Translations under genes and position numbers: made by a program
In this document: positions 42,692-51,987 of the stretch, piece by piece
Layout of the letters: every line of letters begins with the position of its first letter
How positions within the stretch are numbered: position 1 is the stretch's first letter
The notes under the pieces: model-generated
The model's database searches: none
Told to the model about the DNA's origin: nothing
What the model saw: only the letters and a program-made list of their open reading frames with translations
Source of the DNA: Flavobacteriaceae bacterium
GTDB taxonomy: Bacteria > Bacteroidota > Bacteroidia > Flavobacteriales > Flavobacteriaceae
Direction: 5' to 3'
DNA length: 64,000 bases
Assembly: GCA_028279515.1 (NCBI GenBank)
Contig: JANQNQ010000009.1
Location: 505,676 to 569,675, forward strand

Positions 42692-45133
42692 TTATACTTT
42701 TCCGATTCGTATTACATCTGCGAATATTCCGGAAGCAGTCACATCAGCTCCGGCGCCCGCTCCTTTGACGATCAAAGGTTGCTTCGGGTAACGGTCTGTA
42801 AAAAACAAAACGATATTATCGCTTCCCTCTAAATTATAAAAATCATGTCCTTCTGGGATGTGTTGCAATCCTACACTGGCTTTTCCGTCTTCATATTGTG
42901 CTACATACTTTAGCCTACACCCTTTGGCTGCAGCTTCTGCATAGAGTGCATCAAAGTCCTTTTCATAGGTCTTTAACGAGGCAAAGAAATCGTCGTTGTT
43001 GGTAGTTACAAGGCTTTCTTCCGGTAGGAAAGATTTGTTCTCTATATCCTCCAAGTCTAATCTGTTCTTGCTTTCTCTGGCGAGGATCAAGATCTTTCGA
43101 GCAACATCGACACCACTAAGGTCGATCTTTGGATCGGGTTCTGTATACCCTTCCTCTTGTGCCTGCTTCACGATATCATGAAACGAAACACCTTCTTTAA
43201 AATTATTGAAAACAAAGTTAAGACTGCCTGAAAGCACGGCTTGGATCGTACGTACATTATCACCAGAGGCGATCAGATTCTTCAACGTATCAATGATTGG
43301 GAGTCCAGCCCCCACATTGGTCTCAAACAGAAAAGGTGCATTGTACTTACGTGAAAGATCCTTCAATTCTTGATATTGATCAAATGCTGAAGAACAGGCA
43401 ATCTTGTTACAGGTAACAATCGCGATGCTGTTTCTTAAATACTCGGCGTAACGATCAGAAACATGAGCGCTGGCCGTATTGTCGACAAAAATGCTGTTTC
43501 GCAGATTGAATTGTTTTGCTTGCTCAAAGAAGCCTTCTAGGCTCGCTTGTTCACCTGCAGCTAGCTTTGACTCCCATTGAGAAAGGTCGATGCCATTTTC
43601 GTCGAAGACCATGGTTCGTGAGTTCGACAAACCAATGACCCTTACGTTGAGCTTTAATTTCTCCTTGAGATAGGTATGTTGTTGACGCACTTGATTCAAG
43701 AATCGTTCTCCAACATTTCCGACACCTGTAACAAATAAGTTGAGCTGTTTGATATTGTCTTCGAAGAAGCGTTCGTGTAAGGTGTTCAATGCTTTTTTGA
43801 CATCAGCCTTACTAATTACTGCCGATATGTTTTTCTCTGAAGCTCCTTGAGCAATGGCGCGAATGTTTACGTTGTTCTTTCCAAGTGCGCTGAACATACG
43901 TCCGCTTAGACCTTGGTGACTTTTCATGTTGTCGCCGACTAGTGCGATAATCGCTTGCCCTTTTTCTAGAATTGTTGGTTCTACCTTGCCTAGCTGAATT
44001 TCATATTCAAAAGCCTTATCAATGGCTTGCTTTGCTCTTTCTGCTTCACTTTCGTCAATGGCCAAACAGATCGAATGCTCTGAAGAAGCTTGAGTGATCA
44101 AGATAATGTTGATGCCTTCTTGAAAAAGAACTTCAAACAGTCGTTTTGAGAATCCAGGGATACCTACCATACCGCTTCCTTCAAGTGTGATCAGAGCGAT
44201 ACGTTCGACGTGACTGATGCCTTTGACGGGCTTTCCTTTTCCGTTGGTGTTTTTCGTGATGTACGTTCCTTCGCTTTTAGGGTCGAAGGTATTTTTTACC
44301 CAAATCGGAATTTCCTTTTCTAGTATAGGTTGAATGGTAGGAGGGTAGATTACCTTGGCACCAAAGTGAGACAATTCCATCGCTTCTTGGTACGAGATGT
44401 GCTCGATAGGGAAGGCTTGCTTTACCAATCGCGGATTGGCCGTATACATACCACTTACGTCGGTCCATATTTCTATATCTGTAGCATTGATCGCTGCTGC
44501 AATTATTGCTGCGGAATAATCAGAACCTCCTCTTCCCAATGTGGTGGTTTCGCCTTTTTCTGTGGAAGCGACAAAACCTGGGACAATAGTTATTTGATGT
44601 TTGTTACCATCAAAGAAATCTTGACACTTTTTATTGGTGACCTCAAAATTAACGGAAGCTTTTCCGAAGTGATCCGATGTTTGGATCAACTGTCGTGCAT
44701 CTTTATGACAGACATCGATGCCAGCGTGCTTGGCCGCTTCCGCAATAATGTAAGATGATAATAGTTCGCCATAACTGGCTACAATATCACTGGTTCTTGG
44801 TGATAGTTCTCCAAGCAGATACGCGCCTTCAAACAAGGTCTCTAATTGATTGAGTTCTTTTTTCACATTACTGATGACTCCGCTTTGCGCAGTCACAGGA
44901 ATAAGCTGTCGCACCGCATCTAGGTGTCGATTTTCGATATCAGCAAAGGATTCTTGATACGATAAGTTCTTAGCTGCCGCAGTTTTTCCGGTGAGCAGTA
45001 AGGCGTCTGTGATCCCACCAAAGGCTGATACGACGACGGCCATTTTTTGTGGTTTATCTTTTATGATTTGAAGTACGTTGCCTATGTTCTCAGCATTGGC
45101 GACTGAGGTACCTCCAAATTTTAAAACTTTCAT
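42692..45133 (-). CDS. thrA: Bifunctional aspartokinase / homoserine dehydrogenase
   Basis: First and third steps from aspartate to threonine in one polypeptide of 813 residues. Aspartokinase domain from MKVLKFGGTSVANAENIG to about 290 (TTLGRGGSDYSAAI). Two ACT regulatory domains follow (MVGIPGFSKRLFEVL and VGDNMKSHQGLSGRMFSAL). Homoserine dehydrogenase runs from about 460 (LFVTGVGNVGERFLNQ) with GAGLPIIDTL and DPKIDLSGVDVARK. Feedback by Thr via the ACT domains is expected for the family. Preceded by a Thr/Ile-rich leader peptide. Confidence 0.97.
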   Translation of the reverse strand: MKVLKFGGTSVANAENIGNVLQIIKDKPQKMAVVVSAFGGITDALLLTGKTAAAKNLSYQESFADIENRHLDAVRQLIPVTAQSGVISNVKKELNQLETLFEGAYLLGELSPRTSDIVASYGELLSSYIIAEAAKHAGIDVCHKDARQLIQTSDHFGKASVNFEVTNKKCQDFFDGNKHQITIVPGFVASTEKGETTTLGRGGSDYSAAIIAAAINATDIEIWTDVSGMYTANPRLVKQAFPIEHISYQEAMELSHFGAKVIYPPTIQPILEKEIPIWVKNTFDPKSEGTYITKNTNGKGKPVKGISHVERIALITLEGSGMVGIPGFSKRLFEVLFQEGINIILITQASSEHSICLAIDESEAERAKQAIDKAFEYEIQLGKVEPTILEKGQAIIALVGDNMKSHQGLSGRMFSALGKNNVNIRAIAQGASEKNISAVISKADVKKALNTLHERFFEDNIKQLNLFVTGVGNVGERFLNQVRQQHTYLKEKLKLNVRVIGLSNSRTMVFDENGIDLSQWESKLAAGEQASLEGFFEQAKQFNLRNSIFVDNTASAHVSDRYAEYLRNSIAIVTCNKIACSSAFDQYQELKDLSRKYNAPFLFETNVGAGLPIIDTLKNLIASGDNVRTIQAVLSGSLNFVFNNFKEGVSFHDIVKQAQEEGYTEPDPKIDLSGVDVARKILILARESKNRLDLEDIENKSFLPEESLVTTNNDDFFASLKTYEKDFDALYAEAAAKGCRLKYVAQYEDGKASVGLQHIPEGHDFYNLEGSDNIVLFFTDRYPKQPLIVKGAGAGADVTASGIFADVIRIGKV

Positions 45134-45212
45134 GTGTTGTTTGACTAAAAAGTTGGTTGATGCTATTTTTTTGTTGAGTGTATAGTACTACAGAATACGA
45201 ACGAATGATATG

Positions 45213-45240
45213 TATATATTAAACCCCAAACGGGGTAATC
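45213..45240 (-). terminator. Candidate attenuator hairpin of the thr operon
   Basis: On the minus strand ACCCC-gttt-GGGGT overlaps the last codons and stop of the leader peptide and is followed by TTTAATATAT. The stem is short (5 bp) and the U-tract imperfect, so it may be a weak terminator or only part of the switch. Confidence 0.45.
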
Positions 45241-45323
45241 GTAGTAATCGTGATTCCCATGATAGTGGTAGTTGCTCCAAAAATTGGAGATGAAAATAGA
45301 ACGATATTTCTATTGTTTTTCAT
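45219..45323 (-). CDS. thrL: thr operon leader peptide
   Basis: A 34-codon frame from ATG 45323 to TAA 45219, too short for usual gene calling. The core ATTTIMGITITTIT contains eight Thr and four Ile. That is the composition of the E. coli thr leader peptide, whose stalling under Thr or Ile shortage prevents termination. It begins about 17 nt after the predicted start site, has a G+C-rich hairpin over its stop codon, and precedes thrA by 85 bases. Another inner hairpin, CTCCAA-ttt-TTGGAG, lies in the coding part. Attenuation is inferred from this layout. Confidence 0.75.
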   Translation of the reverse strand: MKNNRNIVLFSSPIFGATTTIMGITITTITPFGV

Positions 45324-45345
45324 GGTTTTAGATGAATCAACGTGT

Positions 45346-45376
45346 CAAATGTATTACTTTTACCTAAGGTTGCAAA
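45346..45376 (-). promoter_or_regulatory. Promoter of the thr operon
   Basis: On the minus strand TTTG (45376-45373), 19 bases, then TACATTTG (45353-45346). Both boxes fit the Bacteroidota consensus and give a start near 45340. Confidence 0.7.
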
Positions 45377-45429
45377 CCATACGTAACATTTTTATCGATT
45401 TAACAATTTAAATGCGAATTCATTAGCGA

Positions 45430-46980
45430 ATGAAAATTTTTTCTGCAGAACAGATCTACGAAGCTGATAAAATCACAATTGAAAAGAACGGAATAACATC
45501 CACAGACCTCATGGAACATGCCGCAACCCAGTTATTTAACTGGATGCACGCTAGGTTGCAAGGAGCTCCTGTAAAGATCCACATCTTTTGTGGCATTGGG
45601 AACAATGGTGGCGACGGACTCGTTTTGGGTCGTCATATGCTACATCATGGTTATAATGTACATATGTATGTCGTAAACTTTAGCGACAAACGGTCTAAAG
45701 ACTTTTTGATCAACTACGATCGGGTAAAGGAGTTTAAGGTGTGGCCGAAATTGCTGACGTGTCGTGAAGACTTCCCAGAAATTGGAAGAGAGGATATCGT
45801 AGTAGATGCCATTTTTGGTATTGGCCTTAACAGAGCACCATTAGATTGGGTCAAAGATCTGATGAAATACATTAACGCAGCAGGAGCGTTTACGGTTTCA
45901 GTGGATGTACCTTCAGGGTTATACCCTAATAGTGCTCCTGAAGATCCGGAGGCCGTGATAATGGCTAATGTGGTGCTGACATTTCAAGCACCTAAGATCA
46001 GTTTCTTTTTACCAGGAACGGGAAGGTACATACAACAATGGGAAATCATTGATATTGGTTTGGATCCAGAATATCTGGCTACGGTACCTGTAGAGATTGA
46101 GTTGATTGGTAAGTATGAAGTACTTCCGATGTATGTGCCCAGAGAAAAGTACGCGCACAAAGGAACGTATGGGCATGGTTTGATCATCGGCGGGAGCCAT
46201 GGAAAAATAGGGGCAGTAGTATTGGCAAGTTCTGCATGTTTGAGAAGCGGTGCTGGTTTAGTGACGGCTTATATGCCTAGTTGCGGGTATGAGATCCTTC
46301 AAACTTCTGTACCGGAAGCAATGGTCATTACTGATACAGAAGAACGACACATTTCTAACATCACTTATGAGATACAACCAACGGTTGTTGGTTTGGGTAT
46401 CGGAATGGGAACCGATGACGAAACTATAAAAACATTCGAAGCATTCCTGAAGGCCAACAAAGCGCCATTGGTAATCGACGCAGACGGACTTAATATGCTA
46501 GCCAAGAAAAAGGCATTGTTGAAGTTGCTAGCACCTAATACGGTATTGACTCCGCATCCAGGTGAACTTGAACGATTGATAGGGGAGTGGACTGATGATT
46601 TTGACAAGATTGCAAAAACCAAGGCCTTTGCTCAGAAGCATCAAGTCATTGTATTGATAAAGGGAGCAAACTCGATTACCGTAGCAGGAGATAAATTATT
46701 TGTGAATTCAAGCGGTAACCCCGGAATGGCAACTGCAGGTAGCGGTGACGTGTTGTTGGGAATGATCACAGGGTTCATTGCTCAAGGTTATCCACCACTG
46801 CAAGCTACCATTTTTGCCACCTACCTGCACGGAAGGGCAGGAGATCTTTCGGTAAACGACTTTGGTTATCAAGCGCTTATTGCTTCAGACTTAATTCATG
46901 GAATTGGCGATGCGTTCTTGGATCTTTTCAAGCGACCTGAAGAACCACCACAACAAGCGCCAGCAGAAGAACAAGCATAA
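45430..46980 (+). CDS. nnr: Bifunctional NAD(P)H-hydrate epimerase / ADP-dependent dehydratase
   Basis: Repairs damaged NAD(P)H. The N-terminal YjeF epimerase domain (about 1-215) has GIGNNGGDGLVLGRHM. The C-terminal kinase-like dehydratase domain (about 235-500) has GGSHGKIGAVVLASSACLR, DADGLNML, LTPHPGE and the catalytic NPGMATAGSGDVLLGMITG. 516 residues. Divergent from the thr operon. Confidence 0.96.
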   Translation: MKIFSAEQIYEADKITIEKNGITSTDLMEHAATQLFNWMHARLQGAPVKIHIFCGIGNNGGDGLVLGRHMLHHGYNVHMYVVNFSDKRSKDFLINYDRVKEFKVWPKLLTCREDFPEIGREDIVVDAIFGIGLNRAPLDWVKDLMKYINAAGAFTVSVDVPSGLYPNSAPEDPEAVIMANVVLTFQAPKISFFLPGTGRYIQQWEIIDIGLDPEYLATVPVEIELIGKYEVLPMYVPREKYAHKGTYGHGLIIGGSHGKIGAVVLASSACLRSGAGLVTAYMPSCGYEILQTSVPEAMVITDTEERHISNITYEIQPTVVGLGIGMGTDDETIKTFEAFLKANKAPLVIDADGLNMLAKKKALLKLLAPNTVLTPHPGELERLIGEWTDDFDKIAKTKAFAQKHQVIVLIKGANSITVAGDKLFVNSSGNPGMATAGSGDVLLGMITGFIAQGYPPLQATIFATYLHGRAGDLSVNDFGYQALIASDLIHGIGDAFLDLFKRPEEPPQQAPAEEQA

Positions 46981-46982
46981 AA

Positions 46983-47006
46983 AAACGCCCCATAAAGGGG
47001 CGTTTC
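46983..47006. terminator. Bidirectional terminator between nnr and the TlpA-like gene
   Basis: AACGCCCC (46984-46991) pairs with GGGGCGTT (46997-47004), with A-runs on one side and T on the other. It ends both convergent genes. Confidence 0.9.
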
Positions 47007-47026
47007 CTATTAAAAAAGATTTGATA

Positions 47027-48394
47027 TCAAATTTTTAACTCGTCAAACAGAGCAACCAAATTAGGACTTGAAGGTCTTGGCGCATCTGCGTTTACGATCA
47101 TTCCATCAGGCCCGATAAGGATAAACCTTGGGATTCCTTCGATAGCATAATCAGTAACAAACTTCGATTGCCAATCACTGTCGGCGAACAATTGGATTCC
47201 GCCCAGCTCTTTCTCATCAACCATCTTCTTCCATGCTTCATGGTCGTTCTTACGGTCGATGGAAATGCTTACGAATTCGATGTTCTTGTCATGGTATTTC
47301 TTTTCAACTTCCTTCAAGAAAGGAATCTCCCTTTTACAAGGTCCGCACCATGTAGCCCATACGTCAACATATACAAACTTACCTTTCAAGTCTTCAAGAG
47401 ACATTGTGCCTCCCTTGTGGTTTTCGTAGTTGACAAATTTTGGTGAAGGCTTTCCTTTTACCAGGTTTTTGATCTTTTCGAATTTCTCAGACAGTCCTTT
47501 TTTGAATTCCTCGTCTGTAGAAATGGCAATCACAGAATTGTAGAGCTCCTCTGCCTTTTCGTTTGAAGGACTCACCTCATATGCCAAAGATTGCACCAAT
47601 GAATTCTTAATGTTCTGGCTTTTTAGCCCCTTAAGGTACTCTAGCGCAACTTCATGATACGGAAGGCTGTCTTTTGCAGCCTTTGCAGAAGAAGTTCTAT
47701 AAAAGTTTCCTGAAACGATGCCTTTATAAGATGAAGAATTTTCGAAATCTTCGGCATTGTCAAAATCCAACCCATCCATTTCGCTCAAGAATCCATCAGG
47801 AAGTGTTAACTCTTGCGTCTTGGTGTAATACTTATGGGCCGGCTCATAATCGTTTAGAGCTGCTAAATATGAATAATGGATGTTCTTTTTCTCAATGGCT
47901 TTAAACGCCTCGCTCGCGCCCGACCCCTCTAAGAGCTGATTGCTAGCGTCTTTTACTTCACTTGCTTTTTTCTTGTAGCTATCGGCATCCAAAGAATAAA
48001 AGTCTTTATAATCGCCTTTCATTTCTTCATCAAGAAGATATTTCTTAGCAAGGAAGTTATTTTCGGCGGCTCCGTTACCTTCGTAAGCGATTGACTCATC
48101 AAACTCTTTTGGGTCGATGCTTAGCTTTACGTCGAAACCTTTATCCAAATACAAGGCAGAGCGCTCTCTTCCGATACTATAAGTGTAAAATCCACTCTTG
48201 TCTATCTTTAGGGTGTCAGCAAAAGTACCATCTGCATTGACTTCAATTTCTTGCTTGAAGTCTGGGCCAGATATACGCACTACTTTGGGCGCATCACCTT
48301 TTACCGCTCCTGAGAACAATGCATAATCAACAGGTTGCTCCTTCTGGCATGCCGCCAAAAGTATCACCGCTGCTATAAGACTAATTTTTTTCAT
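47027..48394 (-). CDS. TlpA/ResA-like thiol-disulfide lipoprotein
   Basis: 455 residues. Lipoprotein signal (VILLAACQ, Cys near 16), a DUF4369-like beta region, a helical middle, then a thioredoxin domain with DVWATWCGPCKREIPFLKEV near residue 345 and the cis-Pro loop IEGIPRFILI. It likely works as a periplasmic reductant, anchored in the membrane, acting on disulfides or cytochrome-type substrates. Several such proteins per genome are usual in Bacteroidota. The partner is unknown. Confidence 0.9.
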   Translation of the reverse strand: MKKISLIAAVILLAACQKEQPVDYALFSGAVKGDAPKVVRISGPDFKQEIEVNADGTFADTLKIDKSGFYTYSIGRERSALYLDKGFDVKLSIDPKEFDESIAYEGNGAAENNFLAKKYLLDEEMKGDYKDFYSLDADSYKKKASEVKDASNQLLEGSGASEAFKAIEKKNIHYSYLAALNDYEPAHKYYTKTQELTLPDGFLSEMDGLDFDNAEDFENSSSYKGIVSGNFYRTSSAKAAKDSLPYHEVALEYLKGLKSQNIKNSLVQSLAYEVSPSNEKAEELYNSVIAISTDEEFKKGLSEKFEKIKNLVKGKPSPKFVNYENHKGGTMSLEDLKGKFVYVDVWATWCGPCKREIPFLKEVEKKYHDKNIEFVSISIDRKNDHEAWKKMVDEKELGGIQLFADSDWQSKFVTDYAIEGIPRFILIGPDGMIVNADAPRPSSPNLVALFDELKI

Positions 48395-48417
48395 AGTGTA
48401 GTTGTTTTAAAGTCTCT

Positions 48418-48425
48418 CAAAAATA
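48418..48425 (-). promoter_or_regulatory. -7 element of the TlpA-like gene
   Basis: The minus strand reads TATTTTTG, an exact TAnnTTTG match 23 bases before the ATG. Confidence 0.5.
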
Positions 48426-48515
48426 CACTTTGTTTTTTAACTTTTACAATTATTAACATTTTTTGGAAATCTTGTTGCGAATGCAGAATTTTGGCGCTAC
48501 AACCAATGACCATTT

Positions 48516-50027
48516 ATGGATAGACACCACTACATCAGTAGCGAAGTATTAAATCTTCAACTGATATATGATATTCTAGGGACACAAAAGAAGCTTTACC
48601 TTTCAGAAGAGGCCACATCTAACATAGAAAAGTGCCGAAAGTTTCTGGACCAAAAATTAGAAGAACAACAAGCGCCAATCTATGGCATCAATACCGGCTT
48701 TGGGTCTTTATGTAATGTAAAGATCTCGAAAGAGAATCTGACCAAGTTACAAGAGAATCTCATGATGTCTCATGCCTGCGGAACTGGTGAAATGGTGCCC
48801 AATGAGATTGTAAAACTCATGCTATTGCTCAAGGTGCAATCTTTAAGTTATGGTCATTCTGGCGTTCAGTTGTGTACGGTTGAACGTCTGATCGATTTCT
48901 ATAATAATGATATTTTACCTGTGGTGTATCAACAAGGTTCTCTTGGAGCTTCAGGAGATCTTGCTCCTTTGGCCCACTTATCTTTGCCGCTTATCGGAAA
49001 AGGAGAAGTGCATTACAAGGGTAAGATCGTTCCTTCCGAAGAGGTGTTGAAAGAGTTTAATTGGAAGCCGATCTCTTTGCAATCAAAAGAAGGTTTGGCT
49101 TTGTTGAACGGTACACAATTCATGAGTGCCTATGGAGTACATATCCTTTTAAAAAGCTACAAACTCTCATATTTCGCTGATCTAATCGGAAGCCTTTCGT
49201 TAGAGGCCTTTGATGGTAGACTGGATCCTTTCAACGCACTTGTGCATTTGGTGCGACCTCACAAAGGGCAGGTGAATACAGCTAAGAGAGTTAGTGAGTT
49301 CTTAGACGATAGTGAATTGATGGCTCAACCGAAAAAGCACGTGCAGGATCCGTATTCGTTTCGTTGTATCCCGCAGGTGCATGGGGCTACAAAAGACACA
49401 TTAGATTTCGCAAGGAAGACTTTCAAGACAGAAATCAACTCGGTGACTGACAATCCGAATATCTTTATTGCTGAGGACGCAATTATCTCTGGTGGGAATT
49501 TCCACGGACAACCGTTGGCTCTTGCGCTTGATTATATGAGCATTGCCATGGCCGAATTAGGAAACATTTCAGAAAGGAGAACATTTCAGTTGGTGTCTGG
49601 ACTGAGGGGATTACCAGCGTTTTTGGTGCATGACCCTGGATTGAACTCAGGGCTAATGATTCCTCAATATACAGCAGCGAGTATCGTGAGTCAAAACAAA
49701 CAGCTCGCAACTCCAGCTAGTATTGACTCGATCGTTTCTTCAAATGGTCAGGAAGATCATGTAAGTATGGGGGCCAATTCGGCTACGAAGGCACTTCGTG
49801 TAATAGACAATTTAACCACTATTTTGGGTATTGAACTTCTCAATGCAGCTCAGGCGATGCATTTTAGAGAGCGTGAAAAAACGTCGACATTTATGCGAAG
49901 TTTCTTGGATGCTTATGACCAAGTAGTAGGCTTTATTAAATCAGATGAGGTGCTCCGTGACGATATCATGGCTGCTACCGATTTCATTCAAAGCTTCGAG
50001 GTTGATTCGGCTCTTCTGTTTGAATAG
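48516..50027 (+). CDS. hutH: Histidine ammonia-lyase family enzyme
   Basis: Deaminates histidine to urocanate. The self-formed MIO cofactor derives from Ala145-Ser146-Gly147 in GSLGASGDLAPLAHL. The motifs YGINTGFGSLC and DNPNIFIAEDAIISGGNFHG agree with HutH. 503 residues, full length. hutU, hutI and hutG are not adjacent, so the rest of the pathway must be elsewhere or another aromatic amino acid could be the substrate. Its last 44 bases overlap the convergent neighbour. Confidence 0.9.
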   Translation: MDRHHYISSEVLNLQLIYDILGTQKKLYLSEEATSNIEKCRKFLDQKLEEQQAPIYGINTGFGSLCNVKISKENLTKLQENLMMSHACGTGEMVPNEIVKLMLLLKVQSLSYGHSGVQLCTVERLIDFYNNDILPVVYQQGSLGASGDLAPLAHLSLPLIGKGEVHYKGKIVPSEEVLKEFNWKPISLQSKEGLALLNGTQFMSAYGVHILLKSYKLSYFADLIGSLSLEAFDGRLDPFNALVHLVRPHKGQVNTAKRVSEFLDDSELMAQPKKHVQDPYSFRCIPQVHGATKDTLDFARKTFKTEINSVTDNPNIFIAEDAIISGGNFHGQPLALALDYMSIAMAELGNISERRTFQLVSGLRGLPAFLVHDPGLNSGLMIPQYTAASIVSQNKQLATPASIDSIVSSNGQEDHVSMGANSATKALRVIDNLTTILGIELLNAAQAMHFREREKTSTFMRSFLDAYDQVVGFIKSDEVLRDDIMAATDFIQSFEVDSALLFE

Positions 50028-50391
50028 TAGTTAGGGCTTCCTTCATCCATATACGTGCTCGGTCTAGGCTTTTGAAGTGTTCAAACTTTTTCTGGAAAAA
50101 TAGCTTCTCTATCTCAGCATTGATCCTACCGATCTCATTGTGAGCTACTACGGCAATTGCTGCTAGATTAGGATACGCGGCTGACTGCGAATAGACCGTT
50201 GGGTCTACAGCATACGAATGTACGCGGTTGGAAATGTACCCATAGGGAGTGTCGCCAAAAGTCTGCTTGCAAAAATCGAGTAGGGTAGTGTTAAGTTCTG
50301 TGTTGAAGTCAATGCCTTCAAAAATCTCAGCAATGATGTACGAATCATATACGTATAGATTCGCAAATTCAAGAGTGTGTTGTTCTTTCAT
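49984..50391 (-). CDS. STAS-like paralogue A
   Basis: 135 residues, no signal or membrane segment. Shares with three neighbours the core YGYISNRVHSYAVDPTVY, then AIAVVAH, IEKLFFQKKFEHF and a C-terminal A..WM helix. The pattern FF.KpfeiF...eA..W resembles SpoIIAA-like STAS proteins, which often act as switches or membrane-signalling adaptors. Function unknown. The C-terminal 14 codons lie over the hutH 3' end on the opposite strand. Confidence 0.75.
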   Translation of the reverse strand: MKEQHTLEFANLYVYDSYIIAEIFEGIDFNTELNTTLLDFCKQTFGDTPYGYISNRVHSYAVDPTVYSQSAAYPNLAAIAVVAHNEIGRINAEIEKLFFQKKFEHFKSLDRARIWMKEALTTIQTEEPNQPRSFE

Positions 50392-50495
50392 TTTCAGGTA
50401 AGCGGGGGATTAAATTAACTTACAAGGGCAATGATAATAAAAAGTTAGTTTGTATTATGATTCTCATTAATATTTAACATGAACAGCTGCCAGAG

Positions 50496-50915
50496 TTAGT
50501 TATCGACAACGGCAGGCTCTTCATATAAAACTTCATCTACCCAATCGGTTGCTTCTGCAATTGTGTGAAACAAATGCATGGGTTTCTTAAAGAAATGTTT
50601 TTCAATCTTTAAATTGTGATAATCACATTCCTTGTCTGAAACCACGGCAATACCCTTTAGGGTTTCAATGTCTTTTACCTTTAAATACATTGTTGGGTCA
50701 ACTGCGTAAGAGTTAACCCTGTTTGTAATGTATACAAAAGGCTTTTCTCGAAAATGTACCTCTGTAACTCCAATTAATTCTAATGAAGTATCCAACGATA
50801 ACGTTATTCCTTCATTAAATTCTGAGATGAGGTAATTTTCATAAACCGTCACTTTCCCGATTTCAAGTTGGTACTCCTTGATGAAATCGAGAGTTTTTCT
50901 CAAATATGTTTCCAA
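50496..50915 (-). CDS. STAS-like paralogue B
   Basis: 139 residues. Core FVYITNRVNSYAVDPTMY, GIAVVSDKE, IEKHFFKKPMHLF and ATDWVDEVL place it in the same family as its neighbours. The N-terminal 15 residues are longer than in paralogue A. The spacer upstream (50916-51111) contains a hairpin CGGTTTT/AAAACCG (50986-51005) and a TTTTGATCAAAA palindrome, perhaps regulatory. Confidence 0.75.
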   Translation of the reverse strand: METYLRKTLDFIKEYQLEIGKVTVYENYLISEFNEGITLSLDTSLELIGVTEVHFREKPFVYITNRVNSYAVDPTMYLKVKDIETLKGIAVVSDKECDYHNLKIEKHFFKKPMHLFHTIAEATDWVDEVLYEEPAVVDN

Positions 50916-50985
50916 ATGTCCCTAGATGTTTACTATAAAATTAGTACACCAAAAAGTTTTGATCAAAAAATCTAGATAAAATGCA

Positions 50986-51005
50986 CGGTTTTGTCTATAA
51001 AACCG
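50986..51005. promoter_or_regulatory. Hairpin between paralogues C and B
   Basis: CGGTTTT (50986-50992) and AAAACCG (50999-51005) pair perfectly around a 6-nt loop, with GCAC/GTGC as a more distant outer pair. There is no T-run on either strand, so it is not a standard terminator. Confidence 0.4.
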
Positions 51006-51111
51006 CAAAAAAGTGCGCAGTTAATCGTGAAACATTTGAGATTTAACAGTTTGCTAACATAAGTCATCCTGACTTTTGATTGATTTTTAGATGACCCTAA
51101 GTGACTTTTTT

Positions 51112-51504
51112 TTAGAAAAGTACTTTTTTACTCCAAACCATTGCAGTTTTCACCGAATCGAAAATTTCAAAGTCTTTATTGAAGAAGATTTTTTCGATTT
51201 TGGCATTGGAGGTATTGATGCTATTATAAGATACCACTGCCATAGCTCGAAGATTCGAGATATTGTTTAAGAGTGTGTAGTTGAGTGGGTCTACCGAATA
51301 CGAATTTATTCGATTAGAGATGTATACAAAAGGCCTCCCTTTAAAGTGATCTAATGTCGTTCGTAGAAGAAGGTTCATGCAGTCTGAGGTCACGGTGATG
51401 CCCTCATTGAGTTCGCCAATAGCGATGTCATCGTAAAAGCAAAGGGTCCCTACTTCAAGTTCAATTTTTTCACAGTCGATCTTCATTGTTTCTATCGTCC
51501 CCAT
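51112..51504 (-). CDS. STAS-like paralogue C
   Basis: 130 residues. Core FVYISNRINSYSVDPLNY, AMAVVSYNS, AKIEKIFFNKDFEIF and a C-terminal AMVWSKKVLF. Shares LNEGITV with the neighbours. It is expressed from its own promoter (51531). Function unknown, as for the other copies. Confidence 0.75.
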   Translation of the reverse strand: MGTIETMKIDCEKIELEVGTLCFYDDIAIGELNEGITVTSDCMNLLLRTTLDHFKGRPFVYISNRINSYSVDPLNYTLLNNISNLRAMAVVSYNSINTSNAKIEKIFFNKDFEIFDSVKTAMVWSKKVLF

Positions 51505-51530
51505 GTCGTTGTTGTTGTTTGATTATGATT

Positions 51531-51538
51531 CAAAGTTA
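51531..51538 (-). promoter_or_regulatory. -7 element of paralogue C
   Basis: The minus strand reads TAACTTTG, an exact TAnnTTTG match 26 bases before the ATG at 51504. Confidence 0.5.
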
Positions 51539-51654
51539 CTTGACACTCAATTGTTTAGTGGGATGGGAGCTATGAAGCTTTCAAATTTTAGTCAAAAGAC
51601 AGGCTAGGATCGTTAAAATGCACAAATTAGAGCGAAGACAGGTCTATTTCGTGG

Positions 51655-51987
51655 TTATCGAGCACAGTGAACACAATACTTGGATTGAGGAACTAAGAGG
51701 ATTCTGGCGGGAGGGATATCATTCTTGCAACGCAGGCATTTACCAAAGTCAGTGTCCTCAATACGATTAAGTGCAGACTTTAGTCCCAATAATTTTTGCT
51801 TGGCCTTTCGCAATGCATTTTCGTTGACACTTTTATTGTTGATGGCATCCATACGTGAGACACGTCCGATTGAATTCTCAGGAGCTATCGGGTTGTTGAG
51901 TTCTTCTAATCGAGAGATTTGCTCTTCGGTTTCTTGAAGAACCTCTTTAATCTTTGTTAGAATAGATGCTTTCTCTGCTGGTGACAT
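51655..51987 (-). CDS. TraR/DksA-type zinc-finger protein
   Basis: 110 residues: an N-terminal coiled coil and a C-terminal finger with CLRC and CVHC (two CxxC pairs), as in DksA/TraR regulators that reach into the RNA polymerase secondary channel. The coiled-coil tip lacks an obvious acidic DxxDxA motif of classical DksA, so activity may differ. Its first 41 bases overlap the end of STAS-like paralogue D, which implies coupled expression. Confidence 0.85.
   Translation of the reverse strand: MSPAEKASILTKIKEVLQETEEQISRLEELNNPIAPENSIGRVSRMDAINNKSVNENALRKAKQKLLGLKSALNRIEDTDFGKCLRCKNDIPPARILLVPQSKYCVHCAR

Noticed and set aside
48516..50027. Phenylalanine or tyrosine ammonia-lyase instead of HutH
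   Set aside because: Length and MIO-region motifs fit HutH best. The missing hut neighbours leave some doubt, but there is no positive sign for another substrate.
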